From positions 99,625,713 through 99,689,712 of the forward strand of contig OZ020599.1 in NCBI GenBank assembly GCA_963971535.1: a stretch of DNA of 64,000 nucleotides, in the 5' to 3' direction. Shown here one piece after another: positions 37,414 through 50,787 of this stretch; the stretch's first letter is position 1, and every line of letters begins with the position of its first letter. The translations under genes were made by a program, and so were the position numbers. This DNA is from Notolepis coatsorum (Eukaryota; Chordata; Actinopteri; Aulopiformes; Paralepididae). A model generated the notes under the pieces. The model did no database searches. It had not been told where the DNA came from and was given only the letters and a program-made list of their open reading frames with translations.

Positions 37414-38829
37414 GTAAATGTGTTTTATTTTATTTATTTATTTTTACGTTCATGGAAAGTGCTAATTGGGAGGTGCTCTTATTATGAAACGATGCTGTTG
37501 TGCTTTTTGTGGAGTTGTGCAAGTGCCAACTCCAAATCAAATGATATTCGACATGACCAGGAGAGATTTGGCTAAGTTGCACTTTCTTTTTTTGTGAAGA
37601 TTGTGCACGGAGATTTCTGTAACGATGTACAGTATAAGTATAGTATGTGCAACCATGACGTTGTGCTAATTAAATTCACTTGTGCACACATGGAAACTAA
37701 CTGTCAGCTTTTTACATCTCCTGTGCTGCTGGAAAATAGCCACTCAAACGGCCCTCGTTGCATATACAGTAGCATCACGGTCTCTTGTGTTTGCGGATTG
37801 CCACCGCTATTCATCACGGGATGATGTGCCTTGTGTTCCACCCTGGGGATTATTATAGGGCCGTGTCGAGAGTTTACTTGACTGTGGATAATTCATTTCA
37901 ACTCAATTTGGTTTAGATGCCTTTTGTTTGTCTGTGTTTCTGTGTGGGTTCGATTCAGCATTTTTTTACGGACTGAGGATGCCGAGTGTTCAATCATTGC
38001 ACACTCATGCACGCGGAAATAGATCATGCTTGCCCCGTGAAGTGGCGTAATTCGGATGAAACTGTGGTTTTTGATGACAAGTTTCTTATCAGCTGGGATT
38101 GAGTCACAGAATGACTCTCGACGAGCTGCACCCCGCGGACAGATGCACTTCCTAAATGGAGGGGAGCGGCTTAGCGTCTTTGAATCGGTATATTTGCAGG
38201 ATATTAAGCGCTGACATGCCTCTTAAATGCAATCACGGCGAGTGAAGGATCAACAGATGTGAAGCTCCTCTGGGAGAAGCCTGTCATCAAAGAACACACC
38301 ACAGCTCTTAAGTCTGGTGTGGCTCAATCACACACACACACTGGAATAAACCTTCCAGTTCCTCTCCCCAGATGGACAGAGAGCCCATCTTCTCTCCCCA
38401 GATGCAGTTGTATTTGTTTCAGAATGGGTTGCGGTAAAGCTGTGTTAGCATTTGAATATATTTATACATTTGCATATACTATGTAGCCAAATGATTGTAC
38501 AGTAGCTTAGCAACAATATCATAAACAATCTTAGGAAAAGTGCTTGGAGGAACAGAACCTTCACACTCTCTGAGACCCACATACCGTAGACCCATTATTC
38601 TCTTTTTTTAAGGGGGGCAGGGGATCTTTAGGGGGGGATAGCAGGTCAACAGTAGATGCCGCATAGAAGTGGTGTACATCCTCTGAAATCTGGGAACCAG
38701 AGGATTCATTTGAGATGCAGTGCGTGTGAGTGAGCCAGAAACGTCTGTTGCATTGGAATTAGATAGAAACAATGGTTGGTGTTTGTGCATTTCCAAATTG
38801 TACCAACAACAGTGAGATGAGTTCTCACC
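37414..38829 (+). other. Start of the 25-kb intron, mostly unique sequence
   Basis: I recognise no transposon ends here. Short readings show no family resemblance. This is one of the longer repeat-poor stretches of the window. Confidence 0.5.
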
Positions 38830-38998
38830 AGTGTACTAGTCGAGTCACTAAATCTCAAGTCCGAGTCGAGTCTCGAGTCCCCAGTGTTCGAGTCCGAGTC
38901 CAAGTCACCAAAGAAGAGCCTGAGTCGAGTCAGAGTCGAGTCCCCATTACCCTAGTCCGAGACCGAGTCATCAAGGTCAAGTCCACTCCACTCAGTCA
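38830..38998. repeat. Degenerate GAGTCCGAGTCGAGTC tandem repeat
   Basis: About twelve imperfect units of CGAGTC/CAAGTC type, related to the short CAAGTCCAAGTCAAGTC run at 10597. Confidence 0.8.
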
Positions 38999-39000
38999 AA

Positions 39001-39383
39001 GAGCTGACATACAAATAGAAAAAGGTCTACATTAAACAAATGACACAGCGGTCACCATTTCAAATGGAGTTTATTTACTTTGTGACACAATAGGCAAACA
39101 AATGCACTAGCCATCAATATCTTATGCCAAATGATTAGGGTCTATTACAAAAACATTTTAAAATAAATAACTGGCGACTTTGACTTCATCGAGGCCATAA
39201 AATGTTTCTGTGAGCTTTTGCACCCCAATGAGACATACTAGTATCAGCTAGGGGACGCAACTATGTCTCTCGACAACGTCAGGGCTACAATATAACGAGT
39301 GTAAGAAAAGGCTGGAAACCAACACTTGGGGCTTATTAGCGAGACAGGAGTTTAACTTGTGCTTGACTGACAGAAGGAGAGGG
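39001..39383. other. Intronic sequence, nothing recognised
   Basis: No gene or element recognised. Confidence 0.4.
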
Positions 39384-39714
<331 letters not shown>

Positions 39715-39905
39715 TAATTGGCGGTGCTCTCGGACGGGATAATACGGAGTGACAATGGCAATTATCCTTGTTTGACTTTTACATCGCAAGACACGGAGGA
39801 GCGCGACACATGGCCACAGCGTGAGACGTAAAGAGGGATGATAAGGGGATACGTTTAGAGAAGTTGTCCAATCATTCCCTCACCCCCCTCTCTCTCTCAT
39901 ATCAA

Positions 39906-42290
39906 TATGCTTTACATTACATTTAGTCATTTAGCTGACGCTTTTATCCAAAGCGACTTACAAGTTTTGTACAACAAGACAGCAGGAAGGGTACAACTCT
40001 ATCAGCTGAGTAACAATGTTCATCAAGGTGTTGAGTGCTACAGTGTAGGTTAGTATATTAGGACAAGTGTAAGGTTAGTTAGGGTTAGAGTAAAAAAAAA
40101 AAAAATCAGATAATGATTGAAGAAGTGCGTCTTTAGTCGACGGTGAAATATTGGATGGGTTTCGGCTGTCCTAACTGTGGTGGGGAGTTCGTTCCACCAT
40201 TGTGGGGCAAGGACCGAGAATAGGCGACTTATCTTTGATGACCCTCCCGGAGCTCGGATAGGAGTAGGTCTGAGGCGGCCAGAAGATGCAGTGCATAGGG
40301 GTCTTGAGGGTGTGTAGTTAAAGACCATTTACCGGAGGTAGGCGGGAGCCGTTCCCTTCGCCGCACGATATGCCAGGTCGGGGGCCTAAGCGGATTGGTG
40401 TGGCAATGGGAGCCAGTGCAGGTCCCTAAGAAGGGCGGGTGGCATGGGCTGACTTCAGTAGGTTTGAGATCAGGTGGGCCGCAGTGGTCGGAAGGCCAGC
40501 AAGCAGTCGAGGCGGGAGATGACTGTTGATTTGACGAGGAGTTGGCTGGCTTCTTTTGTCAGGAAGGGGCGGATCCTTCTGACGTTGCTCAGGAGGAATC
40601 TGCAGGTTCTGGTTGTCGCTGCGATGTGAGCGGAGAAGTTCAACTGGTCGTCAAGGACAACACCAAGGTTCTTGGCGGTCGGGGACGCGGTCACAGTTGC
40701 ATTCTCGACTGTGATGGAAAGGTCGGTCAGGGGGGAGGATTTGGCCGGCAGGTGAAGCAATTCTGTTTTGCTTAGGTTCAGTTTGAGGTGGTTGGTCGTC
40801 ATCCAGGCGGAGATGTCAGACAGACAGACAGGCAGAGATCCGCTCAGAGACGTGGATATCTGAGGGAGGGAAGGAGAGGAAGAGTTGAGTATCATCGGCA
40901 TAGCAATCAGTGATGCCACAGATTACTTGTAAAAGTAATCTGATTACTGATTACTGATTACTCCTTTAAAAAGTAATCTAAGTTACTTTACTGATTACTT
41001 GATTATCAGAGTAACTTAGTTACTTTGAAAGTAACTAGGTTACGAAGTCGTCGTCGTTCCCCCAACAGTTTTTTTTAAAAGCTTTATTGAAAGTGCATAA
41101 ATTGTTTTTAACTTGTTTCTCTGAACATAACGTAAATTGTTAAACTAGTGCTTCAGCTTCTGTACCATCAAGTATGGTAAAGCAACAGTCTATGATGCTC
41201 ACAGCATTAGAGCAGCCAGCCAGTGGTTTTACAAACCAGTGTATCACGATCTAACAAATGCAGGCTGAACTATTCAATTATATCAACTGTAACTATTAAA
41301 TTGTTTTTATAAATGTCTCTCTATAAACATACAATCAGTCTCTCTTTAACATGTAAATTAACTGTAAATCTGGCAAATAAGAGCTTTTGCTCTGCCACCA
41401 TCAACCCTCCTGTACCTAGTCGAAGCGTCGGCTAGTGTTGTGATTCCAGATGCTTTCAATGCAATTGGATGTGCTGTTTTTAGCGGTAGACAGTATTTTG
41501 TTTCCTCCGTTTTTGCCAAGCGTTTTGGGGTGGAATTCTCCGGACGACGGAGCCCTGCTGTCACACGATTGGCGCATATGTCACATGACGTGCTGTGAAG
41601 ACCCGCCCTACTCTGCCTCTGATTCGCAGACTGTGGATGGGGAATGTGATTGGACCAAAGCAGAGTCACTCACAGACAGAGAATCCAGTCACGCCGCGGA
41701 ACACATTCTTGTATTTAACCCTTTCACTGCCACACAACGTCACTCCCAAATAAGAAAAACAACTCAAAATGTATTTTTGACTGTCGAAAACGAAATAAAA
41801 TACTGCATTCCGCCTGCATTATGAATTTATGATGAGATAGTAACGAAATAGTAATGCACAGCCACTTGGACAAGTAACTGCAATCAGATTACTGGCTTTT
41901 AAAGATTAACGCGTTAGATTACTATTTTCGGGGAAAAGTAATCAGATTACAATAACGCGTTACTTAGTAACGCGTTACTGGCATCACTGATAGCAATGAT
42001 ATGAGAAGGCATGAGACGTGATAATGTTACCCAGAGATTTATTGTAGAGGGAGAAGAGAAGGGGTCCAAGGACCGAGCCCTGGGGGACACCCGTCTGCAG
42101 GGGGCGGGTGGCAGACATGGTCCCTCTCCATGACACTTGGTAGGAGCGGTCATTGAGGTATGATGTCAGCCAATTCAGCGCAGAGCCAGCCACTCCCATT
42201 CCTGTGAGGGATGCGAGGACGATCTGCTTTAAAGATGGGAAGGCAGTGAAGAAGTGGGCTATGGATATCTCCCGTCGTACTGCAGGGGAG
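39906..42290 (-). mobile_element. Antisense L2-like LINE 3' half, split by a hAT element
   Basis: The minus strand carries LNWLTSYLNDRSYQVSWRGT and [20 protein letters not shown] (motif B) at 42199-41998. After the insertion it continues with CLSDISAWMTTNHLKLNLSK, TAKNLGVVLDDQLNFSAHIA and VISRLDCLLAF at 40919-40470, then a C-terminus with VLAPQWWNELPTTVRTAETH at 40328-40050. It ends in the fish tail GTCATTTAGCTGACGCTTTT, reversed. The codons at the catalytic aspartates are at or next to the insertion. The frame is broken in several places. Confidence 0.85.
40908..41989. mobile_element. hAT-type element inside the L2 (1082 bp)
   Basis: The ends CAGTGATGCCA and TGGCATCACTG are perfect inverted repeats, and the 8-bp duplication ATAGCAAT is exact (40900-40907 and 41990-41997). 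Subterminal GTAATCTGATTAC and AACGCGTTAC motifs recur at both ends. A minus-strand reading at 41669-41358 matches no domain I know. A TTAACCCTTTCACTGCCAC motif lies inside at 41715. Confidence 0.92.
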
Positions 42291-42449
42291 GCTGCATAAC
42301 TACCGCTGCATGCAGCCTATTTATTATCTTGTTTAGCATACTTCAAAGGGAGCTTAAATCTGGCCCCCTTACCAGTGAAGACCACAGTACATTACATGAT
42401 TATTGTAACTGAGGGGTACAATTCCCTGACTGTATTGATATGGTATCAT
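42291..42449. other. Short spacer, nothing recognised
   Basis: No gene or element is visible between the L2 fragment and the LTR-like repeat. Confidence 0.4.
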
Positions 42450-43732
42450 TAAACCACTACCGTCTTATGTACTTTAATTACTGGCCATACAGTACATGAT
42501 ATATATATATGATGAACACTTCCCACAATGAATCGGTTCCACACAAAGTTGTAATTAAGTATTTATTGCAGCAAAAGGTACATAATATACTTCTCTATTT
42601 TACTTTGAATGCGCTTATAAGGCAAAGGAATGTGCGTAGGCAAATCAATAATGAATGTCCATTCTCTGGTTACGCAGGAGGTAATTATACAACCTGAATC
42701 TTAGGGAATTATATCTATGGTACACTAGTAATATATAGCGGGAGATACTGGAAGGGTCCCCCCGGTTGTAAGCCAGCAAGGGTAGAGGATCTGTCGGTAG
42801 TAGAGTCTGGGTCAACGATGATAAGGAGACTCCGAGTACGGGAGACGGTGCAATAAGATCTTGATCCACAGACGAATACAGCTGTTCTCCGTAGCCTGTA
42901 GATCCACAGGGAAGAAAGCTAGCCTGCCTCAGGCTCTCTGAGGCGCAGACTCGACGTGGCTCCTCACAGGGTAAATCCCACACACGTGTAGGCGTCGGCG
43001 ATTCTCCGCTCCATTAATTACAGGACCAAAAGCAAATATAATCCAGCCGCAAAGGGCTATGCAGTCGTCGGGTAGATAATCCAGTGTACATGTCCACACG
43101 GTTCTCGTCTAGGGCTCCTCGGGTGAAAGCGCCATGAAAGCAGCCCAGCCTGGATAAGCTCTCTAGCTGATACGAGGAAGCGTTGGTGATGCTGGTCACT
43201 GTAGAACTTTAGCCGCACGATACACTATACACAAATAGACTATTACTGACTTAATAGAAATATGTCGCACTCGACGGTATAGCGCCAAACTCTGACAATT
43301 CAGTTATTAATTCGCACGCGGTCTCAATGCTCTATTTGGGGCCAAACAGGCCATACTTCACCGCACGTCGTATCGTGGGTAAGGCTTCAACTTATTGGGT
43401 AACACTAAGTGCTTCTGTATTCACCTGCGCCATATTTATATGCACGACGAACAATCTAGTGCCAACCTCATTTCTGTCTCGTATTCTTGGGCAAAGCCGG
43501 GCATGTACAGACATGTCTTGACGGTGGCTTTGAACCTGACTCTGGAGGCATGGCCTTGGCGCCTGTGGACCGCTGTCCAATAGGAGAATGAAATATTATG
43601 GTCTGTACTAGGCTAAAGGGATATTCCGTGTATATGTACAAGGAATATACAAGGGATATCAAACGATATACAAATATTATGCAATATATATCAATCAATA
43701 AATATATATATTCGGTTTAATCTGATCCTTTG
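42450..43732 (-). mobile_element. LTR-like dispersed repeat, copy 2 (about 1.28 kb)
   Basis: It is collinear with copy 1 (28786-30068) and in the same orientation, 13.66 kb away. It shares GTGTATATGTACAARGAATA and GGTTTAATCTGAYCCTTTGT. Several substitutions and small indels separate the two copies. No reverse transcriptase or gag-like coding lies between them in a retroelement order, so they look like independent solo copies. Confidence 0.6.
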
Positions 43733-43735
43733 TAA

Positions 43736-44188
43736 CAATTATCTTCAAAAAAATTTGCAAACAAAACTAAGCAAATGAAAAAAAAAAAAAAAAAAAGGAA
43801 ATTGCCATGACTCTATTAACCCCTTTGATGTTTGCTACAGACAGAAATGATACAGGGGGGATGGCAGGAGTGAAAATATAGCCTGCGGTATGTGGATACA
43901 GCGATAATCACTTATGGATGAAGCTAATCTCATTAATGTATTAATGTTTCCATGTCGTTATCTGTTCCAGAATACCCCCTGAGCCTTTTCAGAATGGATA
44001 TTACGTTATTATTTATATGATTATTATTATAATTATAGTGGGGAAATCTCCAGCGCTAGCACGTGCGCCGGTCTTACGTTAGTGAGAACCGGGATCTTGT
44101 TGCCGAAGGTGTGAGGTCATCGATGATATAATAACTGTGGTGGCTGCGCTTGCAGGCCGCATGGGAAGCCTTTTTATGAAGCAAACTG
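43736..44188. other. Intronic sequence with an A19 run, nothing recognised
   Basis: A poly-A tract lies near 43778-43796. Otherwise unassigned. Confidence 0.4.
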
Positions 44189-44313
<125 letters not shown>

Positions 44314-45480
44314 ATCATCATCTTCACTTTAAAAGCTAGGCTACAGGTTTTACCAATGAAGCTCAACCTTTCCTTCTGGCTCATCTGAGTCATAGCCCAC
44401 ACTGCATACACCACGGTCATGAACAGAAACCATGTCTCACATCCTCAATGGTTGTCATGCATACAGAGGGCTCTACATTTGTAGGCATGATAGGATCGTG
44501 GATCTGATTGCAGACAGTGTCAGTTCCACACTCGGGTCACCTGCAACAGTGCTGTATAAGCACACCAGTGTGAAGCCATGTATGTTCAATCTGTGTAGTG
44601 ACAATTCACTGTTCTCTGATATTTCAAACACCCCCAATGTTTGTTTGTTTGTTTGTTTATTTATTTATTGATATTTGCACTTACAAACATACATTCTGGA
44701 ATGAAATAAGTAAAAGAAGAACAGTTCAAATGGGCAGGAAAGGTAAAAACAAAAAAAAAACAAAAAAAAAACAAGGGCTTATAAGCGACCTCCCCTCTTA
44801 AACCTATATAGGATAACTACACAGAAACCCCCGCCCCCCACCATATTATGCACAAACACACATGCGCATATCCCTCTCTAATACACACAGATACATGCAG
44901 CATTATACAACAATTATAATGGTGGGGGGGAAAAGACTGCTCACAAATACACATACTACAGGATATGTAGTTATTTTTTAAGCTTGCTTTTAAATGTATT
45001 TAAAGTGGAACATGTTTCTGTTAGATTTGGTTGTTGTTGTTAATGTGAATAACAGAGAGGTTCTCATTCTATAAGTTGGCTGTATGTTTGACTACAGTCT
45101 AGAAGAAGACTGTACAAGCCTTTACAACCAAAATGTTCAAGTATCAACTGTTAGAGCATACCATATCACAACTGGGCTACAACTGTAAACTTTTAGTCTT
45201 CATATTTGGAAGAATGTTCATAAGTTGGGTGTTAGAGGCCTTCAGATGGCCGGTTCTTCCGAAGGGAAGAGCCAAACAGTTAGCAAGATATTGCTCAGTG
45301 TCAGCTATTATTGGCAGCTGTGCAATGTGGAGAAGACGCTGCTATTTGTATCCATGAGCTGTATGCTGATTGTCAGGTTCATCATCCTATGTGTGTGTTG
45401 TGTAACTTTGGTTGCCATTGCCAATTTGGGTACGCATGTAACAGAATAACCCACATTGTCCAATTGCACTGATAATATTT
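44314..45480. other. Intronic sequence, possibly retroelement-derived
   Basis: A (TTTG)n/(TTTA)n run at 44641-44669, followed by A-rich tracts, looks like a reversed retroelement tail, but the remainder is not recognised. Short plus-strand readings near 45133-45449 resemble no family. Confidence 0.35.
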
Positions 45481-45492
45481 GTGTCCTTCAAG

Positions 45493-47070
45493 ATGGCGCC
45501 GCTACGACCGGCTGCCTGTCTGTGCGCTCCGTCGAGACTGTGCTTACTTTTGTTAATATTTATAGTTTTAAGAGTTTTGTCTGTACCAACAGTAGGTGCA
45601 TTTAATGTGTATGACCGTCAGTCACTTATAGACATTGGATTACGGGAAACTTACCGACTGGATTACTCTCTGGATCAGCTCTCTGAACCACAACAATGGC
45701 CTGTTGAGATCTTGAGGACATCAGGACCGGATCTCGCCCCCAGGAACAAAGGAACCAGGCGGCGAGGAAAGAGAGCTGGAGTCCGTAACAGATTGAGAAC
45801 CAGGCGGCACAGGACGCCACTACCCAGTATATTGCTAGCCAATGTACAATCAATAGACAATAAACTAGACGACATCCGAGCAAGGATTACATTCCAGAGA
45901 GACGTTAGAGACTGTAACGTTCTCTGCTTCATCGAGACGTGGCTGACGTCGGACGTCCCAGACCACGCCATCCAACCGGCCGAACACTTCTTCATTCACC
46001 GCAAGGATAGAACAGCAGAATCCGGCAAACAGCGTGGAGGTGGAATAGCCTTCATGTTGAACAACAATTGGAGCGATCCAGGCAACGTGAAGGAACTATC
46101 GAGCCACTGCTCCCCCAACCTGGAATATATATCCATCAAGTGTCGACCTTTCTTCCTCCCGAGGGAGCTAACGTCGATCATCCTGGTCGGGGTGTATATT
46201 CCACCGCAAGCAAACACTGGTGACGCGCTCTCCAGGCTCCACGACGAGGTAAATAAACTCCAGGCAGCTAACGTTGATGCTGCTATTGTGGTTGTGGGTG
46301 ATTTCAATAGCGCCAATCTGAGAAAGGTATTGCCGGACTTCTATCAGCATGTGACTTGTAACACCAGAGGCGGTAACATTTTAGACCACTGTTACAGGCA
46401 ATTCAAGTGTGGATACAAGGCTCATTCTGCTAGCGGCTTCGGAAAATCTGATCATGCGGCCATTTTTCTTTCACCAAAATATAAACAAAGGATCAAGAGC
46501 ACTCCGGTAGTCTTGCGAGAGGTGCAGAAATGGGATGTGGAGTCAGAGGAGACGCTCCAAGCTGCGCTTGAATGCACAGACTGGAGTGTATTCCGTGACA
46601 CAGATAACATTAATGACTACACGGAGACAGTGCTGGACTTTGTTCGTACTTTGGTGGTAGAAACAATCCCCACTACCATAATTAAAGTTTACCCAAATCA
46701 AAAGCCCTGGGTAGACAAATCCGTCCGTGAAGCTCTGAAAGCGCGCACCACAGCATACAACGACGGCCTGGTGGCAGGCAACATGAATGACCACAAGGTG
46801 GCGCGATACAACGTAAGGAGGACAGTAATAGAGGCAAAACGGCGCTACAGGGATAAAATTGAACTTCAGTTTGAACAGGCTGACTCCAGAGCTATGTGGC
46901 AGGGCCTCAAAACGATGACAGACTACAAAGGCACCTCCCTCAAACTGAACAGTGACATCTCCTTAGCAAATTATCTCAATACCTTCTATGCGAGGTTTGA
47001 GGCTGGTAATAACAACACCAGCCTACAAGCCACGGCAATGGGGGGGGGGGGGGGGGGGGGGGTCTGCTGA
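45493..47070 (+). pseudogene. Rex1-like LINE: N-terminal region and APE-type endonuclease
   Basis: I take the start MAPLRPAACLCAPSRLCLLL because it follows the 5' GATGGCGCC motif; an upstream in-frame Met lies at 45481. Counting from 45481, residues 20-35 are strongly hydrophobic and residues 90-112 basic. The endonuclease starts at about residue 117 (ILLANVQSIDNKLDDI). Catalytic residues visible are Glu152 (CFIETWL), Asp274/Asn276 (VVVGDFNSANL) and Asp324/His325 (KSDHAAIFL). A linker ends with WVDKSVREALKARTTAYNDG and LKTMTDYKG. The frame ends just after the G run, so endonuclease and RT are no longer joined. The endonuclease itself looks undamaged. Confidence 0.9.
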
Positions 47071-48455
47071 TGGAGACTCAGTGTTCAGGGTAACAGAGCA
47101 TGAGGTGAGGCGGACCTTTAAAAAAGTGAATATCAGGAAGGCAGCAGTTCTGTAAAATTCTGTGCCGACCAACTGGCCCCGGTATTCACTGACATATTTA
47201 ACCTGTCCTTAGAACAGGCTGTCATCCCCACCTGCCTGAAGAAGTCCACTATCATCCCTGTACCTAAAAAATTCAAGCCTGCTTGCCTCAACGACTACCG
47301 CCCTGTAGCTCTCACCTCCATAGCCATGAAGTGCTTTGAGAAGCTAGTAAAGGGCTACATCTGCTCCTCCCTCCCCATCAACCTGGACCCCCTGCAATTT
47401 GCATACCACCCCAACAGGTCCACGGAGGACGCCATAGCCCATGTGCTGCACACAGCAGCATCACACCTGGACAAGAGGAAGGGGAACTATGTGAGAATGC
47501 TATGCATTGACTACAGCTCGGCATTCAATACCATAGTCCCCTCCAAACTCATAGCAAAGCTCAGGGACCTGGGCTTGAACTATGACCTCTGCCAGTGGGT
47601 CTTGGACTTCCTGACGGGCAGACCCCAGGTGGTGAGAGCAGGCAACTGCACCTCCTCATCCATCACCCTCAACATAGGGGCCCCCCAGGGCTGTGTTCTG
47701 AGTCCCCTCCTCTACTCCCTGTACACACACGACTGTGTGGCTCAGCGGAGTAACAACACAATCATCAAATTTGCTGACGACACAGTAGTGGTGGGCCTGA
47801 TCTCTGCAAACGACGAGAGGGCCTACCTGGAAGAGGTCAAGGTCCTGGCAGGATGGTGCCAGGATAACAGCATCTCCCTGAACGTCAGCAAAACACAAAG
47901 GAGATGATTGTGGACTTAAGGACGTCGGGGGTCAAGGACTACAGCCCCCTCAGCATCGACGGGGCACCGGTTGAGAGAGTGAACAGTTTTAAGTACCTCG
48001 GTGCCCACATATCCGAGGACTTGACATGGACCACACACATTGACAGTGTTGTGAAGAAGGCACGACAGCGCCTCTACTTCCTCAGGCGCCTAAGGAAGTT
48101 CCAAGTCAGTCAGAAGATCCTTAAGAACTTCTACTCATGTACAATAGAGAGCATCCTGACTGGCAACATCACCTCCTGGTTTGGGAATAGCACTGCACAA
48201 GACCGAAGCAGACTACAAAGAGTGACACGTTCAGCCCAACGCACAAATGGAGGGGGGCTCCCCACCCTCCAGAACATTTACAACAAGCGGTGCAGGGGTA
48301 AGGCTAAGAGAATCATCAAGGACTCCAGCCACCCGAACAACTGCCTCTTTGAACTGCTGCGGTCAGGCAAGCGATACCGGAGTCTCAAGGCGAGCACTGA
48401 AAGACTCAGAAGAAGCTTCTATCCCCAGGCCATCAGGCTGCTCAACGAACAATAA
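47071..48455 (+). pseudogene. Rex1-like LINE: reverse transcriptase and C-terminal domain
   Basis: After the deletion near 47148 the reading resumes with FCADQ-like sequence, then [20 protein letters not shown] and [20 protein letters not shown]. Motif A is [18 protein letters not shown], motif B is [20 protein letters not shown] and motif C is [12 protein letters not shown] frame slip at about 47893 precedes [20 protein letters not shown]. The end domain reads SFKYLGAHISEDLTWTTHID and ESILTGNITSWFGNSTAQDR, ending RRSFYPQAIRLLNEQ at 48455. Three lesions prevent a single ORF2 product. The catalytic FADD box is retained. Confidence 0.9.
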
Positions 48456-48994
48456 ACACTATACAACAACCATCAAATGCACACAGCACACACATCAACA
48501 TGCACACACTCACTTTAAACAAACAACACACTGCAGCACCCACTCTCCACACTTTAGATCACCTAAACACACTTTATATTTATTGATAAAGGATTTGCAC
48601 TACAACTCGTACACCTTACTGTAAATTGTACCTAAATTGTACCTCATCCCATTTCTGCTTTGCACTATATAGTATTGTATATTAGTACACTGCATAGTAT
48701 TATTGTATATTATATGGTAACTCAGTTACTTCTATTCTGCATCGAACATTGTACATATGTCTATACTGAACACTGTGACCTAATTTTTTACTTCTAATTT
48801 ACATGCTATACTATTTTATTTCATACTTATCTTGTCTAGCACAGTCTCTGGAGCGTAACAGTAAGAAGCATTTTGTATAAAAGTATTCTGTACTTCTGTA
48901 TGACAACTATTAAAGAAACTTGAAACTTTAGACATTGTATTTATATGGACATAAATAAAGATTCTAAATGTGTGTACTGTAGATGTGTTTCACT

Positions 48995-48998
48995 GTGT

Positions 48999-49063
<65 letters not shown>
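48995..49063. repeat. (TG)n microsatellite
   Basis: TG run with GTACGTGTGTA variants at its right edge. Confidence 0.95.
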
Positions 49064-49065
<2 letters not shown>

Positions 49066-50262
49066 TGTGTACGTGTGTATGTGTGTACTAATTGACCGCA
49101 ATAGCCAATTAAACGGGAGCGTTATTGTTGTAGGAAATCAGAGGCATGCAAATGGCGAGAGAAATTAACACTAGTCACTAAACGCTGGTCAGTCTTGGCC
49201 GCCACCGTTTAATCTGTTAATTTATTTCCTTTCTGTTCTGAAATAGCTTTTCGCTGCTGTTGAGAAGTAAGACGGAAACTGGTAGAATTGACTGCTTAGT
49301 CCCACGGTGCCATATAATCTTAGTCCTGTAAAAGAAATGCTAATGACGACGCATTCATCTTTAACTCTTTCTCTATCTTGCCATGCGGTGAATGCCAAAA
49401 CCCGAGATTTCTTTCTTTTGTTTGATTCCCATTCTATACTGTCAGCCGGAGCCATCTAGGTGTCTCTGATTCATATGCCTACGTTGGAATTGCAATGGCG
49501 ATCGAATATCACCAGGTGGCAGTATCGCCTACCTTAAAACTGGAACGTTTTCCCTTTACATTTTTTTTATTTTTGCAAGGGCTCCTCCTCCTGCATGAAC
49601 AGAGACACACAGCGATCGCCTCGAAATGTTGTTGCCTGAAGCGCATTTCCCATATAAACGTGTATAGACATAATCGCAATGGCGATGCGATCACTTGGAA
49701 TTATTGTTTTTGGAATCCCTTCTGGCTAAGGTAAGGTATATTCTATGTCTATTTTACCGAACCTGAAACATGTCTTTGTAATGATCACAGTTCTGTGTTT
49801 TACCGGACGTAAAACATGCTCGACAAACACGATCACAGTTTTGAGTTAAAACGACCCCCCCCCCCCCCCCCGATGATTTTGTGAATGCACATATATATGC
49901 ACATGGTATATACCTTTGATTTGGGAGTATTTGGAGCTTCAGGCGATCAACCAGAACGCTTTGGGCTTATTGCATATACTGTGTCATATCTCGTGATCTA
50001 TGGAAAAAGACTGGATTATTCTGGAAACGTTTAGCGTGTAGCGTGTAACAAACTACAGTGTGTAGAAATGAACTAATTAGTCAGTAATGGACTATGAACA
50101 ATGCCTGTCAAATGAGCCATAATATTGTCTTCATAGCTATAATACAGGACACACGATGGGTCTACAAACATCGCTAAAATGGTCATTAACGCTGGTGCCA
50201 TTTAGTAAAGATAACGAAAGCTTATGGCAGTCAATGAGTTAATGGAATGGTTTGTGTGTCGC
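49064..50262. other. Intronic sequence, mostly unique
   Basis: A C run at about 49856-49872 is the only low-complexity tract. No gene or transposon ends are recognised. Confidence 0.45.
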
Positions 50263-50472
50263 CTACAGAATAGTGATGTGTCGGTCGCAAACAAAATGGC
50301 TCTCAGAGCCGGCTCTTTGAAGTGAACGACTGGAGCCGATACATTTTTTGTTTTGTTTTTAAAAGCCGCATGTGATTGGTCAACAATGTGTGGTGGCGTC
50401 TGTGGGTCCACGCTGAGCGGAACGGGGAGGAGAGGGGGTTACAGACACACACACAGTGCAGAGGGAGACGAG

Positions 50473-50474
<2 letters not shown>

Positions 50475-50561
<87 letters not shown>
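50475..50561. repeat. (GA)n microsatellite
   Basis: Uninterrupted GA run inside the outer hAT-type element. Confidence 0.98.
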
Positions 50562-50562
<1 letters not shown>

Positions 50563-50787
50563 ATGCACTAGCGTGACAGATAACACGCTGGAAAGGTGAG
50601 GAAATGAGTGACAGCGAGAAAAGCAGTACAATTAGCAATTGTAAAATAAAAGACAAGCAAGGGAACCTGCTATTAATGAAGGTGCAATTGTTGCTGCTGC
50701 TGTAATCTTTTCTACAGCAGCATCCAGTAAACACCACCACAACACTAGCTATGATGCTATTTTTGTAGCCCTCTGCTTCATCTTGAG

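Larger units (their letters stand above)
45487..48935 (+). mobile_element. Almost full-length Rex1/CR1-like LINE (3.45 kb), inactivated
   Basis: It begins near AAGATGGCGCCGCTACGACC, carries endonuclease and reverse transcriptase coding in order, and ends in a 3'UTR with TTAAAGAAACTTGAAAC. Lesions are a G run of over 20 bases at 47041-47062, a deletion with frameshift near 47148 (KAA is followed by VL where GPDGxxGRVLK is expected) and a one-base insertion near 47893 (KTQRR stop). Catalytic motifs of both domains are still legible. The 3' kilobase is nearly identical to 9762-10597. Confidence 0.92.

Noticed and set aside
36426-37487. Second long + strand frame of 353 codons over exon B
   Set aside because: It is an overlapping alternative frame of the GC-rich receptor exon. 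The receptor frame (36478-37413) has clear class C GPCR homology and splice sites.
41358-41669. Minus-strand reading of 103 codons inside the hAT-type element as a transposase remnant
   Set aside because: I see no BED finger, RNase H-like or hAT dimerisation motif in it, so it is not reported as a gene.
45493-48455. A host gene encoding an endonuclease or polymerase
   Set aside because: Endonuclease plus FADD-type RT order, a 3' CTTGAA tail and another nearly identical 3' end at 9762 identify it as a LINE copy.
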